A stretch of 37,028 nucleotides of DNA from a virus, in IMG/VR virus record IMGVR_UViG_3300046542_000087, positions 1-37,028 of that record; one strand, given 5' to 3'. Made by a program: the position numbers and the translations under genes. Of this stretch, positions 21,774 through 29,271 are shown one piece after another (position 1 is the first letter of the stretch; each line of letters opens with the position of its first letter). The notes under the pieces were generated by a model, which saw only the letters and a list, made by a program, of their open reading frames with translations, did no database searches and was not told where the DNA came from.

Positions 21774-22046
21774 ATGACCGAATTTCCGAAATGGAAGTAC
21801 CACGCGAGCGAAAAAGCCCTGATCGTTGACGACCAAGCTGCCGAAGAGGCCTTGGGCCTTGGTTGGTTCGACACCCCGGCCGAAGCGCTGGATGCTGCCG
21901 CTGCCGTCGACACCGACGATTCTGCCGAACAGGCCGAGATCTACCGCAAGGAACTGCTGGCCAAGGCCAAAGAGCTGGGCATCAACATCCACCACATGAG
22001 CGGTGTTGAGAAGATCCAAGCGGCCATCGACGACCACAACACCTAA
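21774..22046 (+). CDS. Hypothetical head-tail region protein with SAP-like C-terminus
   Basis: The 90-residue protein starts FPKWKYHASEKALIVDD and GLGWFDTPAEA, a unit common in proteins next to phage coat genes, and ends LLAKAKELGINIHHMSGVEK, a short helix-extended-helix (SAP/HeH-like) motif. CAGGAG precedes the ATG at 21774. Function unknown. Confidence 0.7.
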   Translation: MTEFPKWKYHASEKALIVDDQAAEEALGLGWFDTPAEALDAAAAVDTDDSAEQAEIYRKELLAKAKELGINIHHMSGVEKIQAAIDDHNT

Positions 22047-22060
22047 TCTGGAGCTACCCC

Positions 22061-22762
22061 ATGACGACGCCGGTCGAACTGATCAATCTGGCACTGAAAC
22101 AAGTGGGCGTGCTGGGGGTCGGCCAGACCGCCGCCGCCGAGGACATTGCCGACGCCTTCAAGATGTTGAACATGATGCTGGCGCAGTGGTCGGTGAAGCG
22201 CAACGTGGTGCACCAGATCCTTGACGTGGGCTTTCCCACGGACGGGCGCCAGACTTACACCGTCGGCGCCGGTGGCGACTTCAACGTATTCCGCCCATCC
22301 CGACTGCAAGGCGCCTACTGCCGGCAGCTGGCCGCCACCCCGATCGATTACCCGCTGCAAGTCCTGAAGTCGCAAATTGACTACGGGCGCATCAGCACCA
22401 AGACCCTGGGCTCTATGCCCAGCGCCGTCTACTACGACCCTCAGTTCCCGCTGGGGGTTTTGCACGTCTGGCCGGTGGCGATTGCCGGCTACGAGATCCA
22501 CCTGCAGATTCTGTCGCCGCTATCGCAGTTCGCCGACCCTTATCAGGACATCAACCTGCCTCCCGAGTACGAAGAGGCGCTGATGTACAACCTGGCCGGG
22601 CGTCTCTACCCCATGTACGGCATGCAGGCTGACTCCGTAGTGATCCAGCTCGCGGCGGCCAGTCTGGCGACCGTGCGCATGGCTAACACGCAGATCGCCC
22701 TGCTGTACATGCCTGACGGCCTGGTTCGCAACGGCGCCTACAACTTCTACTCGGACCGCTGA
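22061..22762 (+). CDS. Tail accessory factor, P22 gp4-like
   Basis: The 233-residue protein begins PVELINLALKQVGVLGVG and has MLNMMLAQWSVKRNVVHQ, then the conserved SMPSAVYYDPQFPLGVLHVW and INLPPEYEEALMYNLAGRLY, matching P22_Tail-4/gp4 proteins. It binds below the portal and closes the channel. It is longer than P22 gp4 (166 residues) but close to other podophage homologues. Next to the gp10-like gene, as in P22. Confidence 0.85.
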   Translation: MTTPVELINLALKQVGVLGVGQTAAAEDIADAFKMLNMMLAQWSVKRNVVHQILDVGFPTDGRQTYTVGAGGDFNVFRPSRLQGAYCRQLAATPIDYPLQVLKSQIDYGRISTKTLGSMPSAVYYDPQFPLGVLHVWPVAIAGYEIHLQILSPLSQFADPYQDINLPPEYEEALMYNLAGRLYPMYGMQADSVVIQLAAASLATVRMANTQIALLYMPDGLVRNGAYNFYSDR

Positions 22763-22764
22763 TT

Positions 22765-24186
22765 ATGAAAGTGCCCCTGATCAATGGTGCCTACCAAGCG
22801 CGCAGCCTGATCGCCGCGGCCCAGCGCTGCGTCAACCTGTACCCCGAGATCAATCCAGAGGGAGAAAGCTTCCCCACCACGCACTACCCGACGCCAGGCT
22901 CTACCGTGCTGCTGACCGCGCCCGACCGCATCTGGCGCTGCCTGTACACCTCCAGCGACAACCGCCTGTTTGGCGTGTGCGGCTCATCGGTGTATCTGAT
23001 CAAGGACGACCTTACCCTGCAGAAGCTCGGCAGCGTGGTGTCCACGGTGACCCCTTGCTGCATGGTCGACAACGGCGTGCAGATCCTGCTGGTGGATGGC
23101 ACGCCAGATGGGTACACCATCGACTTGAGCGGCCTGATTTACACCAAGGTCACCAATCCGGCGTTCTACGGCTCTACCAGGGTCTTTGTGGTGGACGGCT
23201 ACCTCTTGCTCAACCGCCCTGGCACCAATCAGTGGTACATCACCCTGTTTCGCGACGTCGATTTTGATGCTCTGGACTTCGCCTCGAAAATTGGCGCGCC
23301 CGACCTACTGGTGGCTGTCGGTGTGACCCGGCGCAACGTGTTCCTGTTCGGCGAGCAGACCACCGAGGTGTGGGCCAACACTGGCGGGACTGACTTTACC
23401 TTCTCGCGCATCCCTGGTGCATTTATTCAGTTCGGCTGCAAGGCCCCGTATAGCCTCTGTGAGGCTGACGGGTCGCTGTACTGGGTCAGTCAGTCGCCGC
23501 AGGGCGAATGCATGGTCCTGCGCACCGAGAACTACGACAGGGCGCGCATCAGTACGCACGCCATCGAGAGCGAGCTGCAGAAGTACGCCAGGGTCGATGA
23601 CGCAATTGGCTATGTGCACCAGATGGATGGCCATTATTGGTACGTACTGAGCTTCCCGACCGCCAGCAAGACCTGGGTCTTTGACCTGGCCACCCAGCAG
23701 TGGCATGAGCGCGCCTACCTTGAAGAAGACGGCACCCTCGACCGGCACCGCGGCAACTGCTTCGCCTTCTGGCAGGGCCGGCACGTCGTCGGCGATTTCG
23801 AAGACGGCCGCCTGTACGAACTGAGCCTCGACGTGTACACCGATGCGGGCAATGAGATCCGCCGCATTCGCTCCTTTCCGCACATGGTCGACGACGGCAA
23901 TCGAGTGGTGTACCGGGTGTTCCAGGCCGACATGGAAGCGGGCCAGCCATCGAGCCAAGAGCCTGGGTTCGCCCCGGAGATCCGCCTGCGCTACAGCGAC
24001 TCCAAGGGCTACGACTGGTCGACCTCACTGTCGACCTCACTCGGCCTGCGCGGTGACTACAAGGCCATTGCCCGCTGGTTCCGCCTTGGTCAGTCGCGCG
24101 ACCGAGTGTTTGAGCTGTCTTGGTCCGCCGACATGAAAACCGCGCTTAACGGTGCGTATGTCAATCCGGCGCCGGGGGTCAACTGA
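22765..24186 (+). CDS. Packaged-DNA stabilisation protein, P22 gp10-like
   Basis: The 473-residue length is almost the same as P22 gp10 (472). The start VPLINGAYQARSLIAAAQRC with VNLYPEINPEG, and repeated blade-like units (RNVFLFGEQTTEVWANTG, YWYVLSFPTASKTWVFDL) suggest the beta-propeller/tail hub architecture of gp10. It joins the tail stack between gp4-like factor and needle. It ends one base into the next gene. Confidence 0.9.
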   Translation: MKVPLINGAYQARSLIAAAQRCVNLYPEINPEGESFPTTHYPTPGSTVLLTAPDRIWRCLYTSSDNRLFGVCGSSVYLIKDDLTLQKLGSVVSTVTPCCMVDNGVQILLVDGTPDGYTIDLSGLIYTKVTNPAFYGSTRVFVVDGYLLLNRPGTNQWYITLFRDVDFDALDFASKIGAPDLLVAVGVTRRNVFLFGEQTTEVWANTGGTDFTFSRIPGAFIQFGCKAPYSLCEADGSLYWVSQSPQGECMVLRTENYDRARISTHAIESELQKYARVDDAIGYVHQMDGHYWYVLSFPTASKTWVFDLATQQWHERAYLEEDGTLDRHRGNCFAFWQGRHVVGDFEDGRLYELSLDVYTDAGNEIRRIRSFPHMVDDGNRVVYRVFQADMEAGQPSSQEPGFAPEIRLRYSDSKGYDWSTSLSTSLGLRGDYKAIARWFRLGQSRDRVFELSWSADMKTALNGAYVNPAPGVN

Positions 24187-25685
24187 TGGTCGATATTGCG
24201 ATTGACCTGCCGATCTACAACACGCCGATCATCGACGCGCGCGGAAACATCAGCGAGGTCTGGTGGCGCTTCTTTGCCACCCTGCTGACGCGCACCGGTG
24301 GGACGCCAGGCGTCGACATCGACAACCTGGTGCTCATCATTCAAGGAGTAATCCGCGACCTTGAGGACTTGTCCATCACAGTCGGCACGGTGGATGGCAA
24401 GGCTGGCCAGGCCAACGATGCGATCAGCTATCTGTCGCAGATCATCGACCTGCTGGCCGCGGCGCCTACTCCTGACCTGTCGCGCTTTGATGCGTTGGAG
24501 TCGTCAGTCCGCAGTCTTGATGAGCTATCCGGCACGGTTGGGGCTAAGGCCAATCAGGTCGCCGATTCGCTGCAGTCCGCCGTCCGTACCCTGGAGCCAG
24601 AAGGCGGCACGGCTATCGCGGCGGCGAACCGTGTGGCGGATTCATTGCAGGCGCTGGCCAGGTCGATTGAGCTGGCCACCAGCAGCCCGCAATTTCAGTT
24701 TCCGCGCACTTTCTCGATCGATTATCTGGACTGGGATCAGACGCCTTCATATGTCGCGCAGACCGCGCGCATGGCCTGGAATACCGCTGACGATACGCTG
24801 AACCTGCATCACAGCGATGGCGTGACCCAGCAGATGGGCCAGGAGCTGTACGGGCGCATCACCAACAATACCGGCGTGACCATCCCTAACGGCGCGTGCC
24901 TGGGGATCAACCCGGCCACCAATACCTATGTACTGTTTATCGCTAACGGCACGTTGTCGCCGATCACCATCGTCGGCGTGACCACGCAATCCATCGCCAA
25001 TGGCGCGCAGGGTCGAATCACGGTATGGGGGCGCGTGCGCGACATCGACACGACCGGTACGCCATTCGGCGAGGTGTGGGCCGCCGGGCAGGTCCTTTAC
25101 GTCTCCACGACGATTGCCGGCGGTTTCACCAACGTCAAGCCCACCGCGCCAAACCTAAGCCTGCCGATTGCCCAAGTAATCACCGTGAACGCCACCACCG
25201 GCCAGATCGCCGTGCGCCCGACGGTTGAGCAGCAGTTGTTCTATGGTCAGTTCGTCAAGACCGCCGACCAGACGCCATCGGCCGCCAACACGGCGCAGGC
25301 CTTGACATGGAGCAGCGCCCTGATTGCAAACGGCGTGAGTATCGGCGCGCCGACATCGAGAATCGTCGTGGCCAATGCCGGGCTCTACAAGTTCAGCGTT
25401 TCGCTGCAGCTGACATCCAGCAGCGCTAGCGTGAAGAACGTGTACTTGTGGTTCAGGAAGAACGGCGTGGACGTTGCCAATAGCACGCTGGTTTCGTCTC
25501 TGGACAGCGGCACTGCCATCCGCGCGCCATCGCGCAGCTTGTTCTTTTCCCTCGCCGCAGGGGATTACATCGAGATCATGTTCGCCTGCGACAGCACCGC
25601 CATGACCGTCGACAACATCGCCGCCACCGCATTCTCCCCGGCCGCGCCAGCAGCCACCCTATCCGTGAACCAGGAGCAACAATAA
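24186..25685 (+). CDS. Putative tail needle/fibre with C1q-like C-terminal knob
   Basis: The 499-residue protein occupies the place of P22 needle gp26. Its N-terminus (NTPIIDARGNISEVWWRFFA) is shared with podophage tail proteins; ~45-165 is a helical, coiled-coil-like stalk; ~215-350 is strand-rich (GRITNNTGVTIPNGACLG); ~365-499 resembles a TNF/C1q-type trimeric knob (AGLYKFSVSLQLTSSS, VYLWFRKNGVDV, DYIEIMFACDS). A needle with knob or a second receptor-binding fibre are both possible. Its stop shares a base with the next ATG. Confidence 0.7.
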   Translation: MVDIAIDLPIYNTPIIDARGNISEVWWRFFATLLTRTGGTPGVDIDNLVLIIQGVIRDLEDLSITVGTVDGKAGQANDAISYLSQIIDLLAAAPTPDLSRFDALESSVRSLDELSGTVGAKANQVADSLQSAVRTLEPEGGTAIAAANRVADSLQALARSIELATSSPQFQFPRTFSIDYLDWDQTPSYVAQTARMAWNTADDTLNLHHSDGVTQQMGQELYGRITNNTGVTIPNGACLGINPATNTYVLFIANGTLSPITIVGVTTQSIANGAQGRITVWGRVRDIDTTGTPFGEVWAAGQVLYVSTTIAGGFTNVKPTAPNLSLPIAQVITVNATTGQIAVRPTVEQQLFYGQFVKTADQTPSAANTAQALTWSSALIANGVSIGAPTSRIVVANAGLYKFSVSLQLTSSSASVKNVYLWFRKNGVDVANSTLVSSLDSGTAIRAPSRSLFFSLAAGDYIEIMFACDSTAMTVDNIAATAFSPAAPAATLSVNQEQQ

Positions 25686-26020
25686 TGGCCGTTCAAGCAG
25701 TTACGCTCGTCGCCTCCAAGCAGGCCGAAAACGCCCAAACCACGCAGTACACCTCGACTAACTGCACCACGATCATCGACAAGGCGACGATCACCAACAC
25801 CACTACCGGGATCGTCACCTTCGCCGCCAACCTGGTCACCGCAGCAGGGGCGGCAGGCGCGGCCAACCTGATCGTCAGCCGCTCGATTGCGCCCAAGGAG
25901 ACCTACGCCCTGCCGGAACTGGTCGGCCAAGTGCTGCAGCCGAGTGATTTTCTGTCGACGATTGCCGGCGCCGCCACCTCGTTGACCCTGCGCGTATCCG
26001 GGCGGCAGATCACCAACTAA
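25685..26020 (+). CDS. Small strand-rich virion protein, hypothetical
   Basis: The 111-residue protein is Thr/Ala-rich with alternating strands (CTTIIDKATITNTTTGIVTF, LTLRVSGRQIT) and no charged core, suggesting a beta-sandwich such as a fibre-associated or adhesin-like unit. It is coupled to the needle/fibre gene by one base. Function unknown. Confidence 0.65.
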   Translation: MAVQAVTLVASKQAENAQTTQYTSTNCTTIIDKATITNTTTGIVTFAANLVTAAGAAGAANLIVSRSIAPKETYALPELVGQVLQPSDFLSTIAGAATSLTLRVSGRQITN

Positions 26021-26067
26021 TCTATGGCGTAGAATGTGCCGGTGATAACCAATTTCTTAGGTGGAAA

Positions 26068-26637
26068 ATGCGCAATTTCCTGAAAATCGGGCAAGGAACG
26101 GATGTAATGCCGCTACTTGCAGCAATAACTCGGCAGCCGGATCTGTGGAAGGCCGACACCTACCTGCGTGACTATCCACAGGGTCCGTTCGGGGACATCG
26201 ACTCGATCATCCTGCGCTTCCCAAAAAAGATCATTGCCGCGACCGCCGAAGAAGCCGAGCAACACTTGGCGAGCACCGATCAGCACGAAAGCCACGACAC
26301 GCCATCGTATGCGCTGCTGCCCGAGGCTCGTCCGCTGGTGATGGCGCTGATGGCGTATGTCGGCGGCACGCGCCTGGGTCGGGTCATCATCAACCGCATC
26401 CGCCCGGGCGGGCAGATCACGCCGCACTGCGACACGCCTGACCATGCCGCCTACTACGAGCGCCATCATATCGTTCTGCAAAGCTCGCCGGGAGTAGCCT
26501 TTCGCTGCGAAGACGAGCAGGTCTACATGGCAGCCGGAGAGACCTGGTGGTTCAACAACGCGGCCGAGCACAGCGTCGTGAACAATAGCGCCACCGACCG
26601 CATCCACCTGATCGTAGATATCCGGAGCGACCGATGA
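26068..26637 (+). CDS. Aspartyl/asparaginyl beta-hydroxylase-like 2OG-Fe(II) oxygenase
   Basis: The 189-residue protein has the iron-binding HxD at H120/D122 (QITPHCDTP), the distal His H168 in WWFNNAAEHSVVN and R178 in DRIHLIVDI for 2-oxoglutarate, the pattern of AspH-type hydroxylases. All predicted active-site residues are present. Its position between a tail protein and the ejection proteins, coupled to an acetyltransferase gene, is unexpected and may mean it modifies a virion or host protein. Substrate unknown. Confidence 0.8.
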   Translation: MRNFLKIGQGTDVMPLLAAITRQPDLWKADTYLRDYPQGPFGDIDSIILRFPKKIIAATAEEAEQHLASTDQHESHDTPSYALLPEARPLVMALMAYVGGTRLGRVIINRIRPGGQITPHCDTPDHAAYYERHHIVLQSSPGVAFRCEDEQVYMAAGETWWFNNAAEHSVVNNSATDRIHLIVDIRSDR

Positions 26638-27089
26638 TCACTGCACACGTTGAATCCTTTGTCGCCAACATCGACGAGCTGAAGCGGGTCATCCCGCTGC
26701 ACTACGAAGAACTGGCGATGAACAAGGACAAGGTGCCGTTGGCACCACGCTGGGACCGCTACGCGCATGCAGAAGCCATCGGCGAACTGTTTTTTGTTGC
26801 TCTGCGCGATGCCGGCGAGCTGGTCGGCTACTTCATCGGGCTGGTGGCCCCAGGTCTGCACTACGAAACCTGCCTGACCTGCATTCAGGACATTTTCTAC
26901 GTCAAGCCTGACGAGCGCGGCGCTGCTGCTGGCGACCTATTGTTCGACTTCGTGGAGAAAGAACTGAGGCGGCGCGGCGTACAGCGCATCGTCGGCAACT
27001 CGAAAAACCATTTCCCTTGCGCGTGGCTGTTCCAGCGTCGCGGCTGGGAACCAATCGAAACCATCCATAGCCTTTGGCTGGGGGACTGA
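26634..27089 (+). CDS. GNAT-family acetyltransferase
   Basis: The 151-residue protein has GNAT motifs: GELFFVALRDAGELVGYFIG (strand pair), CIQDIFYVKPDERGAAAG (motif A, with an RGxAxG-like acetyl-CoA loop), LFDFVEKELRRRGVQRIVG and WLFQRRGWEP at the end. It is translationally coupled to the hydroxylase-like gene (ATGA). GNAT genes sit among structural genes of several podophages. Substrate unknown. Confidence 0.8.
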   Translation: MITAHVESFVANIDELKRVIPLHYEELAMNKDKVPLAPRWDRYAHAEAIGELFFVALRDAGELVGYFIGLVAPGLHYETCLTCIQDIFYVKPDERGAAAGDLLFDFVEKELRRRGVQRIVGNSKNHFPCAWLFQRRGWEPIETIHSLWLGD

Positions 27090-27092
27090 ATC

Positions 27093-27794
27093 ATGGGCGT
27101 AGGAGCAGCAATTGCAGGGTCGGCCGTCGTCGGTGCCGTCGCTTCGAATTCAGCATCGAATAAGCAAGCCAAGGCCGCGGAGAACGCCGCCGAGCTGTCG
27201 TCAGACGCCTCGGCGCAGATGCGGGCCGATCTCAGCCCCTACGCGGAGCTAGGCACGCAGGCCATCAACCCGCTGTGGGCGGCCATGGGCTACAACATCG
27301 ACAAGGACGGCAAGCCTGTCCTTAACCCTAGTGCGGCACTGCAGCAGAAGTTCGCGTTCAACCCGACCGACCTGGCCAAGACGCCCGGCTACCAGTTCGC
27401 CCTGAGCCAGGGGCTGAAAGGTACGAACAACGCACTTGCCTCGCAGGGGCTTGGTCTATCTGGCGCCCAGGCCAAGGGCCTGTCGACCTTCGCCACGGGC
27501 CTCGCCGATCAGACCTATGGCGACGCCTACAACCGCGCGCTGTCGACCTACAACACCAACTACCAGGTGGCGGCGAACAACGTGAACAACCTGCAGGGTC
27601 TGCTCAACACCGGGCAGAACTCGGCGGCGCAGACTGGCCAGGCAGGCTTGCAGGGTGCCAACAACGCCGGGAACTACCTGACCCAGGCCGGCAACGCGCA
27701 GGCTGCTGGCATCGCCGGCATCGGCCAGGCGGCCAACAACGCGACCAACAACTACATGCTCTACAACGCACTCTACAAAAAACCGGGGGCTTGA
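27093..27794 (+). CDS. Ejection/DNA transfer protein, P22 gp7-like
   Basis: The 233-residue protein (P22 gp7 is 229) has a hydrophobic Gly/Ala N-terminus (AAIAGSAVVGAVASNSAS), then AAENAAELSSDASAQMRADL, PGYQFALSQGLKGTNNALAS and a long Ala/Asn/Gln-rich C-terminus. These are typical of podophage DNA transfer proteins that leave the virion and help DNA cross the envelope. First of three ejection genes. Confidence 0.85.
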   Translation: MGVGAAIAGSAVVGAVASNSASNKQAKAAENAAELSSDASAQMRADLSPYAELGTQAINPLWAAMGYNIDKDGKPVLNPSAALQQKFAFNPTDLAKTPGYQFALSQGLKGTNNALASQGLGLSGAQAKGLSTFATGLADQTYGDAYNRALSTYNTNYQVAANNVNNLQGLLNTGQNSAAQTGQAGLQGANNAGNYLTQAGNAQAAGIAGIGQAANNATNNYMLYNALYKKPGA

Positions 27795-27795
27795 C

Positions 27796-29271
27796 ATGGC
27801 TATCGATCCATCCATCGCGCTCTCGGCTAATGCTGGCGGCGGCAATCTTCTGCAAACTCTGCAGGGCGCTACCCAGCTGCGCGGCCTTCAGCAGCAACAG
27901 CAGGCTAACGTGGCTGCCTCACAGGCCTATCGCGACGCGACCAACCCGCAGACCGGGCAGATCGATTACAACCGCCTAACCGCGCTGCTGTCGCAGGGCG
28001 ATGCGGCCTACAACCTGCCGCAGTACCAGCAGCAGATCAACGAGGCGCGCAATTCGACGCTGCAGTTCGACAAAGGCCAACTGGAGCTGGCGCAGAAGAA
28101 GTCCGACGCGCTGGCCAATGGTTTTGGCGGCCTTCTGTCAACTCAGGACTTCACACCGGCCGGCGTGTACAAGGTGGCGGCCCGCGCGGTGTCGCAGGGC
28201 CTGATCACGCCAGAGGAGGTGGTCAAGTTCACCGCCGACATGCCAACCGACGCGGCACAACTGCCGGCATGGGTGCAGCAGCGCTACCTCGGCTTTGCCA
28301 ACAACGTGGAAAAGCTCAAGGCCCTGGCGCCGCAGATCCAGACCGTCAACACCGGTGCGCAGCAAGTGATCACGCCGATCAATCCGCTGACCGGGCAGGT
28401 CTCTGGCGGGCAGACCATCTTCAACAATCAGCTATCGCCCGAGGCGGCCAGCCAGCCGACGCAGATCTACGACCCGGCCACGCAGAGCATGCGCACCATT
28501 ACCCGCGAGCAGTTCTCGACGATGGCGCAGCCTGGTGCAGCTGGCGGCGGTCTGCCGGCAATTGGCGGCGGCGCACTGGGAAGCGGGCGGATCAATGCCG
28601 CTCCAGCCGGCCCAGGCCTTCAAGCGGCGCCATCGCTCGGCACTCAGGCGGCAGCCGAGGTGGTCGGCAAAGGCGCCGCCGAGTCGTCGCTCGCCCTGCA
28701 ATCGCAGGCCGACGCAGCCCCGCAATCCATCTACCAGTTCCAGAACATGCGCGAGAAGCTGGCCGACATCAACACCGGCCCTGGCACCGACTGGCGAACC
28801 ACCACGCAGGCGTTCATCACCGGACTGAGCCCTGACATCGCCGCCAAGATCGGCATCGACCCGCAGAAGATCGCTAGCGCCGAGGAGTTCAAGAAGTACG
28901 CCACACAGGCCACGCAGGCCACGCTGGCAGGTCTTGGCGAAGGCACCGACTCCAAACTTGCCTCGGCGGCCGCAGCTAACCCGGGTACGCAGCTGTCGAA
29001 GCTGGGCAACCAACAGCTGATCGACGTGCTGATCGCCGGTCAACGCGCCATTCTCGCCAAGAACCAGGCGTGGCAAGCGTCCGGCCTGCCGCCCGAGCAG
29101 TACAACAAGTTCAGCACGCAATGGAGCCGCGAGATTGACCCGCGGGTATTCGTCGCCCAGGACATGGACCCGGCCGCCCGTTACAAGATGCTCGACAGCC
29201 TGCCGAAGAAGGATCAGGAGACGTTCAAGCGCTCGTACATCAACGCCCGTAACCTGGGGTACGTGCAATGA
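27796..29271 (+). CDS. Ejection protein, P22 gp20-like
   Basis: The 491-residue protein (P22 gp20: 471) is Gln/Ala-rich and helical, with LQTLQGATQLRGLQQQQQAN at the start, a Gly/Ala-rich middle and a helical C-terminal half (SIYQFQNMREKLADINTGPG). Its order between gp7-like and gp16-like genes supports the assignment. It overlaps the transglycosylase-containing gene by four bases. Confidence 0.8.
   Translation: MAIDPSIALSANAGGGNLLQTLQGATQLRGLQQQQQANVAASQAYRDATNPQTGQIDYNRLTALLSQGDAAYNLPQYQQQINEARNSTLQFDKGQLELAQKKSDALANGFGGLLSTQDFTPAGVYKVAARAVSQGLITPEEVVKFTADMPTDAAQLPAWVQQRYLGFANNVEKLKALAPQIQTVNTGAQQVITPINPLTGQVSGGQTIFNNQLSPEAASQPTQIYDPATQSMRTITREQFSTMAQPGAAGGGLPAIGGGALGSGRINAAPAGPGLQAAPSLGTQAAAEVVGKGAAESSLALQSQADAAPQSIYQFQNMREKLADINTGPGTDWRTTTQAFITGLSPDIAAKIGIDPQKIASAEEFKKYATQATQATLAGLGEGTDSKLASAAAANPGTQLSKLGNQQLIDVLIAGQRAILAKNQAWQASGLPPEQYNKFSTQWSREIDPRVFVAQDMDPAARYKMLDSLPKKDQETFKRSYINARNLGYVQ

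Noticed and set aside
26021-26067. Promoter before the hydroxylase-like gene
   Set aside because: TAGAAT is present but no -35 lies at proper distance, so the gap shows nothing I can support.
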